Positions 13,301-22,629 of a DNA stretch of 64,000 nucleotides are shown piece by piece (within the stretch, counting starts at the first letter, position 1; the number at the start of each line of letters is the position of its first letter). A model generated the notes under the pieces. That model was given only the letters and a program-made list of their open reading frames with translations, was not told the DNA's origin and did not search any database. This DNA is from Pachyseris speciosa (taxonomy: Eukaryota; Cnidaria; Anthozoa; Scleractinia; Pachyseridae): assembly GCA_016490735.1 (NCBI GenBank), contig JAEMWC010000011.1, positions 1,293,501-1,357,500 of the forward strand, in the 5' to 3' direction. A program made the translations under genes and the position numbers.

Positions 13301-16300
13301 ACTGTTTTTGATGTTTTGGGGTCAATTCTATACTCTCGTGGGATAGCATATTATGTTTTTGAAAACACATCCCAAATAAAACATTTATTTTCCAGTTACT
13401 TATAATCAGTATTTTATACTTTGTGTTGTTTTTGTTTTTTGTTTTTGTTTTGTAGTCTGAGACTAAGAAGAAAAAACTGGAAAAATCCTGGCAGAGTGTA
13501 TGTTGACACTCAGGTGTTTGAGGAGAACATTCAAGTCTATGCAAGCTTTGAGGTTTTTTTGGAAATACTAGAAGGTCTGTAATACAGGAAGAAGCAGTTG
13601 GTTACTGCATTACAAAATGATTTAAGGTTCAGTGGAAGAATGGCGTAAGTGACGATTTTGGCCGTTTCTCTGATGTTGTCCAAATGAGCTGAATTTTTGC
13701 ATGTGGCCTTTGATACAATAGAAAAACATTGCCTTATATTTTTTTGCTTTTTTTGCACTCAGTTTTCAAGAAAACACAGGCCAAACAACACATTCAATAA
13801 GTCACTTTAATAGCACGGTATTCCTGCTTGGATTACTGAAACTGGACATGAAACGATTGACAGGGGCGTTTTTTTGACCTGTATTTTCTCGAAAACTGAG
13901 TGCAAAAAAGCAAAACAAAATATAGGGCAATGTTTTTCTATCAGTATCAAAGGCCACATGCAAAAATTCATCTCATTTGGACAACATCAGAAAAACAGCC
14001 AAAATCATCACTTATGTCCTTCTTCCACTGAGCCCTTCAATAATTATTGTTTCATTGTTAACTGAATCAAGTTGACATTTTGTCTTATGCTGAACAATGA
14101 GAAACAGAAAGACAGTCAATCAATCAATCAATCTTTATAAATTGGTTAACTTAAAGATGCAGCCAGTTGGCTGATGTGGACCTATCAGTAGTATAATCAC
14201 TGTATTCTTTGGTTTAAACCCAAAGCTGGCCAGTCATATCCAACAAATAAGTAACTCAACAATAACTGTAGTTTCCTGCTGTTACGATTTGGAATTCAAC
14301 TTTCTGAAGTTGCTCTGAACACAATCATTTTTTAGGCTGTGTTCTCCCTGTGGGAGAATTTAATATGTGACTATGTATAAGACATTGCCATGCTCTGATA
14401 TGTTTAGTCTATACAACTGCAATAAATTATACTTAAAGATAATTATAGCTAGAACCAATATTTATTTGATAATTTTCTTGCATTTTCAGGTCCTGAGAGA
14501 ATGACTTCCCCTGACTTCCTATCAATCTATGTGAGGCAATGGCATCCTTCAGCACTAACTCTCGATGTCCCCAAAGAAGTTGTAGTGAAAGAAAGTTTGG
14601 TTGAACTCTTAAAAGAAGAGGTAAATCCAAAGAGAGATGTATTTTCAGTAGTCACATGCAGGCAAAAGGATTGTCACTAGCAAACTTTATTTCCCTACTT
14701 AATAAGTGCCTATGAAGCGAAATTTGTTTCTTGCTAATTTTAAAGTTGACCTCTAAAAATGCAAGAATCCAAAATTTGAGGTGCTCATGATCAAAACTGG
14801 CAATTGAAGTTGGGCTATTTTTCCTTTAAAAATGGTCAGGGGTCTGGGTCGAGTTTGTGAGCAAAATTCTATGATGTGACATCATTTTAGGTACAGAAAT
14901 GTGTTTGCATCTACGATCATAGTGAAATAGTTGCAATGCAAATGTAAAATCACCAGTTTTGATCAAGAAAACCTCAAATTTTGGAATCTTGAGTTTTTAG
15001 GAGTAAACATTAAAATAATTTAGCGAGAAATAAATTTCAATTCATTTTGTCTCGGTCCATAAACACAAAAAAAGAACAAGGCACTTTAAGGTCATACAGG
15101 ACCTTTGAATCCTGTGAATAAATTCATCAACCAAAATTTTTGGGGGTAATCATGTTGAATTTTGAAAGTAGATTCTGCTGAAATTCATAAGGGATGTTGG
15201 TGGATGATGGAAAGTTACAACATGATTGTCAGTTTTTTGGCAGATCATGCTTTATGGTGATATTTTAAACTGCTTAAGTTAGAACTGCAGAATGTCTTCG
15301 GAGTAAGAAGTGCAGTAAAGTAAACGTTTTTATTATACACAGTGTTAACTCATAGCATTGTTTATGATGCAACAGAATTATGTAATTTTAATCTTGATAG
15401 AGGCCCTGCCAGGGGGGTCCAGTGTCGCTTGTCTGAATTTTAAAATCTCCCGTGTCGGTGTTTAAATCGCTAATTCTCGGCCTTGATTTCACTGTTGGAA
15501 TTTTGCCAGGGATGATGTCTCTCGTCAGGATTCAGTTCATTTTATGTGCTGTCGCTACTTTTTGGGCCATGTCGCTTGTCGGAATTTACCCTCATTGGCA
15601 GGGCCTCTTGATAGATATTGGCTTCTGAGGGTATATAAAATGGGGAGATCAGACTTTAAGAAAGTTATTCTGCTGCAATTATACTTCTGTTACATCACAT
15701 TAAGCTCCTGAGTGACCACACTGAGAAGTACATAAAGTGTCTACAGTTCCCTCACTCAATCATGCTATTATCATGGACTCTTTCTTGATTTTTTGCACTT
15801 GCAAATGCAAGTTTCATTCATTTGTTTTCTAGCAGTGGGCTATATTAAGTGTTCAACTTACAATGCTTAATTAGATTATGGTTGAATGAATTTAATCTTG
15901 AGGTCTCTATTGGTGTACAGTGTAACTAATTATTGTTTGTCTTTCAGATGAGTAAACTTAGTGACATTCCAGTGGAAAATTTAGAGCTTTGCAAGGTAAA
16001 GCATATGAACTAAAGGATAGTACTGTCTATTATTAGGACACAGTTTATAATTATTATTAACAATAATATTACCGGTATATCTTTGCCTTGGTGCAAATTT
16101 TTGCAAAATACTAGTTATTTAACAAATTTATAAGCATGATTGAGTACTGTATGTGATTGGTTGAAATTCATTGACCATGGTAACTCTGTGCAAGGGAAGT
16201 GAATGTTTTTTTTTTTATTTTTTATCATTACCGTTAAAGCTCTATTAAGCCCCCGGGGGGCTTATTTAATTTCAGGACTCATTGACAGGGGGCTTATTAG

Positions 16301-19300
16301 AGAAGGGGGCATAACAGAGAGGGGGGGGGGTGGCTTAATTGAAATGTCAAACACACCATTTCTAATAGTTTTTGTACCAAACTCAAACAACTGCAGTGAA
16401 ACTTGATTATTTAATAAAGAGAAACAAACAGTATTATGTGTTTGAGTGTATATTTTGTTTAAAAATAAACCCACTGGGCTGTATGAAATGGATTTCGTAA
16501 GGGGAAATAGGAGGGACTAAATACAAAATCTCATGTCAAAAAAGGGGGGGTTATTAGAGAGGGGGGGCTTATTACAAAAAACAACTTCGAAACAGGGGGC
16601 TTATTAGAGAGGGGGGTTTAAAAGAGAGGGGGGGGCTTAATAGAGCTTTTACGGTATTTTCTCAAAGAGAAGGAAAACCATTTTTTCTTGTGCTCATGTG
16701 TTTATGGAAGTCAACACTCTCGAAATAAAGTATCTAAGAATGACACTTAAAACACATGCCTGGGCTGTCATAAAGTGCTAAAGTGTGACATCACAAATAT
16801 TAGAAGTTTTGAAATTGTGGGATTTGTTGAGATTTTCAGATAGAGCAAGATGAAAGATGCTAACTTGCCAAAAATTAGCATTTAAAAGCAAATTGGCTCT
16901 GAGATATTAGCACCGTTATGCTCTGCTGACTCCATACAAATCCTTCTAAATTTGACTCGGTTCATAACTGAGTAAAATTTGGAAGGATTTGTATGGAGTC
17001 AGCAGAGCATAACAGTGCTAACATCTCACTCTCAAACTGTAAGGAAATGCTGATTTTTGGCAAGTAGGTCTCTTTTATTGTGTTCTTGCTGAATATCCTA
17101 ACAAATCCCATAATTTCACAAATTTAGATTTTGTGATGTCATCACTTTAGTACTCTATTAAGGGCGGGGGCCGGGGATTTTCCCCAGCTAATTTTCATAA
17201 TTCTGGACTAGATCCCCAGCCACTTTTTAATAGAAAAACAGCATATTGACTATTTGACAACAGCTGGATTCCCTAGCTACTTTTTGCACATCCCTGCATA
17301 CATCTTAAATTAGTGACAGCCCTGCTTAGGCCCAGATTGTATTTCCAATGGAGATCCCATTTTTGGGAATTCTGGCACTAACTAACACTGAAATCTTTGC
17401 TAGGTAACATTTAAAACCACAACCTTAGTTTACATTACTTAGTAGAGAAAAAACTTCAATCATGGTAAATTGGCTTGCCTCTGTACCAAGGTGGATCACT
17501 TATTGCCTATTTGTTCTACATGTTACCTGACTAAAAGAGTGACACTTCATTCTCATCATCACAACTTCAGGGTCGTGGGCAGTTCCCTTGTGATGCATCA
17601 GTCTTAGAGATTCATGGAAATGACTTTGGCTGGGCATCTGACATGACATCACTTGGGGCAAGTCCTCTGCTGATAAATGACGATGGTGCAGTAGTTTATT
17701 ACAGGTGTGAAAAAGTGACTTTAATTATTAATTAATTTTATATACCATTATAACAAGTTATGATTAATTTGCGAATTTTTGCTCACCATATACACAGGTA
17801 CATGTATTGTAAAGGAGGAAATTTCTTATACCTGGAAAATTGAAAAAAGAAATCAGTACCATCACCCTGGATTCAGGAGTATTTTACATGTTAGGAAATT
17901 CTTGTGTTATGTTCACAGAGTGTTTGGCAGTTAATGTAACTGATAATTAGTTTAATGTAAATGTAATTTGCATTGTTCTGTTCTCCAGAGATAAAAAGGA
18001 AGAACTTATGGAAATTACAGAGGAGAAGAAACAGGAAATCAGGTCAAAAGAAAATGCCAAGTAAGATATAAATGTGCCAAAATTGTGATAATATATTAAT
18101 AAACTAATTTTAAAGAAATATAAAGCTCTCATTACTACTGACAGTCCTGAGCGTAATCTCACTCACTTTTGTATACAGCAAATCCATTTTTTTTAACTGT
18201 TGTGTAGTTCTGTGGCTATAAGATATAATTAAATTTTTGCTGTGGCTAGATGTGACATGGTGAAGGAAATTCACTTTATTACACCACACTTCACCACATC
18301 AGCTATTGAATATCTAAGGTTAAAGTAACAGTGTCACAGATCTCACACATGTGCAGTGGCTATACATCAACTTGAAAAAGCTGGCAAGTTTTTTTTGCCT
18401 ATATGTATATATTCGATTATCAACACCCTCCATATTATGGCACTGAACAAACAAACAAAAATCTCCAAAAGAGAAATACAGTATATAGCTGAGGCTTCAA
18501 TGTATATTACAAGAAATACTGGCCAAAATCAATCCTACGAACCAAATTGAAGATGGCGGACAGATTAAAAAATCTGTTACTCACTCAAGAACATTATCGC
18601 ACATGGTTGGCCATGACACTGCTCCTTTAAGTTCGGTTTAGTCTTGTGTTGTATTAGTTATTTTATCGTGTTTTATGGTGTGGTCTGCTGGGTAATTTGG
18701 TGAGGTGTAGGTAAGGTAGGGTTCTGTAGGGTTGGGCAAGGCAGTGTTGGGTACTGTAGGGTAAGGTTGGAAAGAGTTCATAGGGTGGGGAAGTGAAATG
18801 TAGGGTAGGGTAGGGTAAGGTAGTGAAAGAGGAAGGTAGGTAGGATGGGGTAAAGTGGTGTGAGGTAGGGTACAGTATTAGGCTAACTAAGGGTAGGGTA
18901 CAGTCAGGTAGGTTAAGGTAGGAAAGGGTGGTGTAAGGTGCCGTAGGGTAAGGCAGGCCAGGGTAATGCAGGGTGGGTAGAAAGGCTGCAGTGGGGTGGG
19001 GTAGGGTAGAGTATGGTAGGGTGGGGCAGGGAGGCTGGATGAGGGTAGGGTAGGGTAGGGTAGGGTAGGGTAGGGCAGGGTAGGGAGGCTGGATGAGGGT
19101 AGGGTAGGGAGGCTAGAGCAGGGTAGTGTAGGGCACCAGTAGGTAGGCTGGGATAAGGAAGAAAAAGTTAAGGTAGGGTAGTGTAAATAACGTAGTATAG
19201 TGTTGAGACATTTGGCATGTGATGTAGTGAGTTTAGTGTGGTGTGCAGTTGCAGTGGTTATATGTTGATTATTCTCTTTCTCTTCACAGATCCAATAGCT

Positions 19301-19380
19301 CAAATACAAGAGTTGGTAGATTTTCATACAAAGAAAGAGCTTTAAAAATTTATACAGATGACAACAGACCAAGCAATTGA
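591..19380 (+). CDS. USP47: USP47-like ubiquitin carboxyl-terminal hydrolase, C-terminal part (5' end outside window)
   Basis: Deubiquitinase that removes ubiquitin from cytosolic and nuclear proteins (in mammals DNA polymerase beta and beta-catenin). Eighteen exons join in phase: 591-759, 996-1100, 2023-2121, 2505-2613, 2783-2898, 3558-3677, 4230-4362, 4920-4982, 9671-9762, 10747-10830, 12303-12383, 13146-13261, 13456-13574, 14490-14620, 15948-15995, 17571-17704, 17989-18060, 19290-19380 (stop TGA). They encode 626 residues. The first exon begins at the end of the USP catalytic fold ([10 protein letters not shown]); the Cys and His box residues lie upstream of the window. USP47-diagnostic stretches follow: [40 protein letters not shown] and a terminal [11 protein letters not shown]. 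Compared with the vertebrate protein the acidic linker (exon 8, only 21 codons) is much shorter, so small exons could be missed in the 4.7-kb intron after 4982. The intron after 2121 uses a GC donor. Confidence 0.93.
1150..1395 (+). mobile_element. Inverted-repeat element, truncated copy (family of 21069-21374)
   Basis: Begins TAGCCTCCTTCACAGACATC, 50 bases after exon 2 of the USP47-like gene, and follows the 21069-21374 element in order. The right terminal repeat is missing or degraded. Confidence 0.65.
2142..2203 (+). repeat. (AAT)n microsatellite
   Basis: About 20 AAT/ATA units with one interruption (AGT), 20 bases after the GC donor of USP47 intron 3. Confidence 0.95.
4050..4165 (-). repeat. 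Possible SINE fragment
   Basis: On the minus strand a T-arm-like GTAGGTTCGATAATTCC is preceded by GCATTGCGGAGGTC. This looks like the 3' half of a tRNA-derived SINE head; no A box is seen. Confidence 0.35.
5126..5148 (+). repeat. (CACT)n microsatellite
   Basis: Short run of CACT units inside the large USP47 intron. Confidence 0.85.
5327..5777 (-). repeat. Dispersed repeat with tRNA-like head, copy 2 (inverted)
   Basis: Reverse-complement copy of 33-490, in the 4.7-kb USP47 intron. The tRNA-like head near 5600-5680 reads, on the minus strand, TGTGGCCAAGAGGTCATTG followed by CCCAGGTTCGATATC. This suggests a SINE of tRNA-Ser/Leu ancestry or a DNA element that captured one. Confidence 0.7.
6318..6545 (-). 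repeat. Diverged third copy of the tRNA-headed repeat
   Basis: Shares the segment after CCATAGACCCCT and a poly-A-rich part with copy 2. On the minus strand the head reads CGTGGCCTAGCAGTCATC and then GGGTTCAATTCCCAC, the clearest A and B boxes of the three copies. Confidence 0.6.
7331..7361 (+). repeat. (GTAA)n microsatellite
   Basis: About eight AGTA units in the 4.7-kb USP47 intron. Confidence 0.9.
7859..8050. mobile_element. Short palindromic MITE
   Basis: Left end TACACCGTATTCCAAAATGG is the near reverse complement of right end CCATTTTGGAATAAGGTGTA. The arms continue inward (CTTTTGTTTGCATGTTAATT against AATTAACATGCAAACAAAAG). No coding capacity. It abuts the larger element at 8055-9434. 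Confidence 0.75.
8055..9434. mobile_element. Non-autonomous DNA element, interrupted by a SINE (same family as 45158-46322)
   Basis: Matches the 45.2-kb copy in order over its whole length: CTATCCGGCTAATGGTTTGC, then CAAACTGCTCTATTTTCAAA, then a TTGCACAGGG/poly-A stretch near the end. Ends TTTACTCAGGATAC and GTATCCTAACTAA are inverted repeats of each other. The family sequence is split at about 8961 and resumes after 9342, where a SINE has inserted. A fragment of the same family also lies near 6160-6290. Confidence 0.75.
8962..9342 (+). mobile_element. tRNA-derived SINE with intact tRNA-like head
   Basis: The head 8962-9039 folds like tRNA: acceptor strands GCCGACC and GGTCGGA (six of seven pairs), A box TTAGCGCAGTGGTAGAGC, B box GGTTCAAAACCC, a trailing CCA, and a loop CTAGCGT that would read as an AGC (alanine) anticodon. 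The anticodon stem pairs poorly, so this is a SINE and not a working tRNA gene. The body includes GACGTAAAAGAACCCACACA and a tail of TATG repeats. Related copies lie at 12730-12935, 31022-31420 and 48775-49015. Confidence 0.8.
10143..10326. mobile_element. Foldback element in USP47 intron 9
   Basis: Two arms of about 83 bases, one reading ATGTGGTTTAGCGTTG, the other its complement CAACGCTAAACCACAT, around a loop near 10225. It probably belongs to a larger element starting near 9960. Confidence 0.7.
10942..11812. mobile_element. TTAA-flanked MITE A (871 bp)
   Basis: Inverted ends AGGGACGCTGTCA and TGACAGTGTCCCT, bordered by TTAA at 10938-10941 and 11813-11816. TTAA duplication is typical of piggyBac and Kolobok transposons. 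No transposase is present. Confidence 0.8.
11829..12094. mobile_element. TTAA-flanked MITE B (266 bp)
   Basis: Begins AGGAGCATGGTCACG and ends CGTGACCGTGCTCC between TTAA at 11825-11828 and 12095-12098. It lies 13 bases from MITE A, in USP47 intron 10. Confidence 0.75.
12730..12935 (+). mobile_element. SINE copy (family of 8962-9342), head degraded
   Basis: Shares GATCGAAAAGAGTAGAGGAC and ACATAGTTCCTGGTG with the intact copy, and GCTGGCTGTGTGCTCAACAT with the 31-kb and 49-kb copies. The tRNA-like head is not recognisable. Located in USP47 intron 11. Confidence 0.65.
13624..14047. mobile_element. Palindromic MITE with long arms
   Basis: The left arm from AAGGTTCAGTGGAAGAATGG is mirrored by a right arm ending CCTTCTTCCACTGAGCCCTT, with the match running about 180 bases inward. 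It starts 50 bases after exon 13 of the USP47-like gene. Related ends occur at 51705-51815 and 53105-53321. Confidence 0.75.
16231..16654. mobile_element. TA-flanked MITE rich in GGGGGCTTATTAGAGA repeats
   Basis: Ends CCGTTAAAGCTCTATTAAGC and GCTTAATAGAGCTTTTACGG are inverted repeats, with TA at 16229-16230 and 16655-16656. The TA target and tandem inner copies of GGGGGCTTATTAGAGA fit a Tc1/mariner-pogo type non-autonomous element. Confidence 0.75.
16772..17156. mobile_element. Palindromic MITE, almost all arm
   Basis: Ends AAAGTGCTAAAGTGTGACAT and ATGTCATCACTTTAGTAC mirror each other. The core pairs CTCTGCTGACTCCATACAAA with TTTGTATGGAGTCAGCAGAG around a loop near 16970. Confidence 0.75.
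18324..18626. mobile_element. TTAA-flanked MITE C (303 bp)
   Basis: Begins AGTAACAGTGTCAC, ends GTCAT-like complement GACACTGCTCCT, bordered by TTAA at 18320-18323 and 18627-18630. In the last USP47 intron. Confidence 0.75.
18690..19170 (+). repeat. Degenerate GGTAG/TAGGG minisatellite
   Basis: A long G-rich tract of five-base units, most regular at 19037-19085 where GGGTA repeats head to tail. It lies in the last USP47 intron and ends about 120 bases before the final exon. On the minus strand it gives a long proline/leucine-rich open frame that is an artefact. Confidence 0.9.
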
Positions 19381-20363
19381 AAGCAACAGGACACCGCTCA
19401 GTGCAAGCAGAAAAGAAAAAAACACCCGAAGCTAGTCAAGACAAGGTCTCTTCTAACTGCTGAGTGACAGACATTTAATTTATGCAGTTGTCAGCAGATG
19501 CAAAACACAATGATTCATTCACACAGCTCAACAGTTCATTTTGTAACAAAACAGTGCTGCTAAATTAACCCCCTTAACCTATGATGGTGTCAGTGAGATT
19601 ACAATAATTGTTGTCACAAAATGTGCACATTTTGTCCATATACATTTTTCACGCCTTGCACTTCAACACACTCTAACATCCTAATCCCTGTTATTGCCCT
19701 ACCTCCAAACAATCAGAAAATCGTTTTATATGTTGAAGGTTTTTTGTACCCAAACTGAGACTCATTCGCATGGAAAACCACTTTCAAAGATTTTTGAACT
19801 GGTACTAATAGACATATCTCCAGAGGTTTAACTGTGGAGATCTGGAAAATAGTTTACAATTGGTAGTCCTAGCTAGCACATAAAGGAAAGAGTTCTTGTG
19901 TGATGCCTGCAGATGGAAACAAACCTAAATTTGATGTTAAAAGTAAGGAAATAATTGAACTGATCTTAGCTGCTATAATTATGTATGACAGTATTTAGGG
20001 CTGAGATCAAGAGCACTAAAGTTAAAACATTTTTTTGAAGCTATTATAATTATTATTATAGAATCTTGAAGGATATTATCCTTCTTCTATTTCCTTTATT
20101 TTCTTGTGTAACTTTGTTAATGGACAGGCCAAATCAGTTGCCATAAAAAGAGCTTTAACTCTGTAGCAGCGCTCAGCTAAGTATTGGTTATTTAATGCCA
20201 GGCACAGTCTGGCAAAAAACAAAGGATGTTCTCTCTTGTCTTTTGTATTGGCAATGACGTCACCCTCTTGTGTTGAGTTCCTAGATTCACCTCTTCCATT
20301 TTGGAAAGGGTTATGTTACTTTTAATAGATTCTGAAAAATGGCTATTTTCACTGATTTCCACC

Positions 20364-20460
20364 ATTAAACCCTCAGTGTCTCTCTAGAACTGCTTTAATT
20401 GCTTTTTTGTGGGTATGTCTTTTTGTGTTTGTTTGTTCCACTTGGTTTTTTTCCAATAAA
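20364..20460 (+). promoter_or_regulatory. Candidate polyadenylation signals for the USP47-like gene
   Basis: ATTAAA at 20364-20369 and AATAAA at 20455-20460 are hexamers on the coding strand about 1 kb past the stop codon. They would give a 3' UTR of about 1.0-1.1 kb. No transcript evidence; AATAAA also occurs by chance in AT-rich DNA. Confidence 0.35.
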
Positions 20461-21068
20461 TTCTTGCAAGCCATGGAGAAAAATAATTGTTGTCAATGTG
20501 AACTGTTGTAAACATATACAGCTTTTTTTCTTCAGCTGAAAACTTTTCCAATTCCAATTAAATGTTTTCTTTCTCATTTAACACGTCTGAGAAGGAAAAT
20601 TAAGGCAAGAGGAATAATACTTGACATCTCTTGTTTGTTTGGCTGTCTTTTATTTTGAAATTGTGGAGTCACATGAAAAGATGTTTAGCGGACTTTGCTC
20701 ATGTTTCTTTTACAAGCTTGTGTAATTAATATAGTTTGATCAACAGATGTCCTTGAAATTGTAAGCATGAAAACACCCAAAAAATGAATCAGGCAGCAAT
20801 GAAACATTTTGTTGGGATAATCTAGTGTGCTGTTGCAGAAAAGACTGATGCCCTGCCCGTGGAAGGTTCTTTGGGTTTGAACCCCACCCTACTCATCTGG
20901 AAACTTCATATAAATTTAGTTTCATACATTTCTTTAATAAAGTTTGGGTTTCGAGACCATCCACCCCACCCCAGCCCTTTAGAATCCATAGGGGGGTGGG
21001 TATGGGGTATAGCCATAACAACTCTGAAAACTTGCATTGTAAGAATTCTGCAATATTGTAGGTAATGA

Positions 21069-21374
21069 TAGCCTCCTTTGCAGACGTCTTTGGGCTTGTC
21101 ACGCGTTCCTTCCCCACAAACGTCTGCTGAACTGAACTGCCACTTCCCTTCGTCTTGTCAGAAACCAATAACGAGCTGCATAAGAATGGAAATCGACACC
21201 TGATTCACATGCATCGTCTGTGAAAATAATCCCGGGATTGAAGTCCTACTTTCAAAACATTGGAAAACGAACTATGATTGGCTAACCACCGCAAACGGAA
21301 GTGGCAGTTCAGTTCAGCAGACATTCATGGGGAAGGAACGCGTGACTAGCCAAAGACGTCTGCGAAGGAGGCTA
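21069..21374. mobile_element. MITE with 80-base inverted repeats
   Basis: Begins TAGCCTCCTTTGCAGACGTC and ends GACGTCTGCGAAGGAGGCTA. The arms continue through ACTGAACTGCCACTTCC and its complement. A truncated copy lies at 1150-1395. Confidence 0.8.
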
Positions 21375-21857
21375 AGATAATGAGGGTGGGTCGTTACCTT
21401 TCTCTCATGTTGAGAACCTTTGGGACATAAATAGTACTAGTGTTATGGCTTGTGTCGATTGACATTTACTTTCTGTAGCCATCAGTAGGAGGTTTTAGTT
21501 GGGTGGGAGGGGCATAGCTAGAGATCAAAGTAAATGACTGTTTCAAGTCCAGCCAGTCATCATTTTTTATATACATGTAGCAATGGATGATGGCCCCAGA
21601 AATCACCTATGTTTTGATAGTTAAAGTAATTAATGAGGAAAGAGAGGGTTGGACTCCTTGTTAAGTGCTTTCTTATAATATTAGTGACGGAAATAGCATG
21701 TTTAAATTCTTTTCTTTAGTTCATCAAGTACAAAAGAAATAAAAGTGTAAATTATCAACTAGTGAGAATATTCTTTTGTGTGATAGTAATAATTATTAAT
21801 CAGTGTATCTATGTTATGCTCTGAGAAACTTGAATAATTTTATGGCAATTACTAAGT

Positions 21858-22040
21858 AGTGGGGATGGCATAATGGTGAGAGCACTTGTCTTCCACCAAT
21901 GTGACCTGGGTTCGATTTGCTGACTCAGCATCATAATCGGATTGAGTGTTTGTTGTTGGTTGCTGTCCTTGCTGCAAGAGGTTTTTTTTACCAGGTATTC
22001 CTCAGAATCCAACATTTCCAAATTCCAATTTGATCTGGAA
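21858..22040 (+). mobile_element. tRNA-Gly/Glu-like SINE
   Basis: Head has an A-box-like GATGGCATAATGGTGAGAGC and B-box-like CTGGGTTCGATTTGC. The body (GATTGAGTGTTTGTTGTTGG, GCTGCAAGAGGTTTTT) resembles a SINE domain common in marine invertebrates. The 3' end is unclear. Confidence 0.65.
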
Positions 22041-22282
22041 TTTCTAGGGGCACAGGTTTGTCAGTTGAACTACTGTTTTACTTAATTACTTTTATGCTGT
22101 GCTTGACATGCCTCCTGCAGGTGAAATTGGCTTGGAGTTGCCAAAGGGAAAGCTGCATGTACAATCAAAACAACTTGCTGCAGTTGCTGTAGGCGGCACT
22201 CAATAGTAATTTAGTAATTATATATGTCAAATTGCACAATGGTTTGTATAGGATTCGCCATGAAAGTTGCACATAACATACA

Positions 22283-22288
22283 TTTATT
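22283..22288 (-). promoter_or_regulatory. Candidate polyadenylation signal for the DEPDC7-like gene
   Basis: TTTATT on the plus strand reads AATAAA on the minus strand, about 340 bases after the stop codon. It is a plausible 3' end signal but unsupported by transcripts. Confidence 0.3.
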
Positions 22289-22629
22289 GCTTTGATTTCA
22301 TCCCGCACGATTACTGTTATTGTAAAAGCAATTAGTTTTACAGTTGTAAGTTAATTTGGTGAAACATTGGGTTTTGTTTTTGTAACAGACATAGTGCCAT
22401 TATAGAAAAAACAATTTCCATGCCATAAATAGCTCACAAAATATTCTCATTCACAATATTGTGAAAACACCCAAAACACTGTTTATATAATTTAAAATAT
22501 AATTTCATTGTTTACTTGGCATTGGATGAAAAAACAAAGATCTGGTTTCTTGAAAACCATACAATAAAAAACTAGCAATGTTACGTCAGAATTTTACTCT
22601 GAGCTTCAGAAAGACTATTTTGAGGTTAT

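Larger units (their letters stand above)
19381..22629. other. Intergenic region between convergent USP47-like and DEPDC7-like genes
   Basis: Holds the 3' UTRs of both genes, an inverted-repeat element (21069-21374) and a SINE (about 21858-22040). A possible B-box fragment lies near 20860-20890 (GGGTTTGAACCCC). I see no further coding exon. Confidence 0.6.

Noticed and set aside
18887..19372. 161-codon minus-strand frame rich in Pro, Leu, Thr and Ser
   Set aside because: It is a translation of the GGTAG minisatellite and overlaps the last USP47 exon on the other strand.
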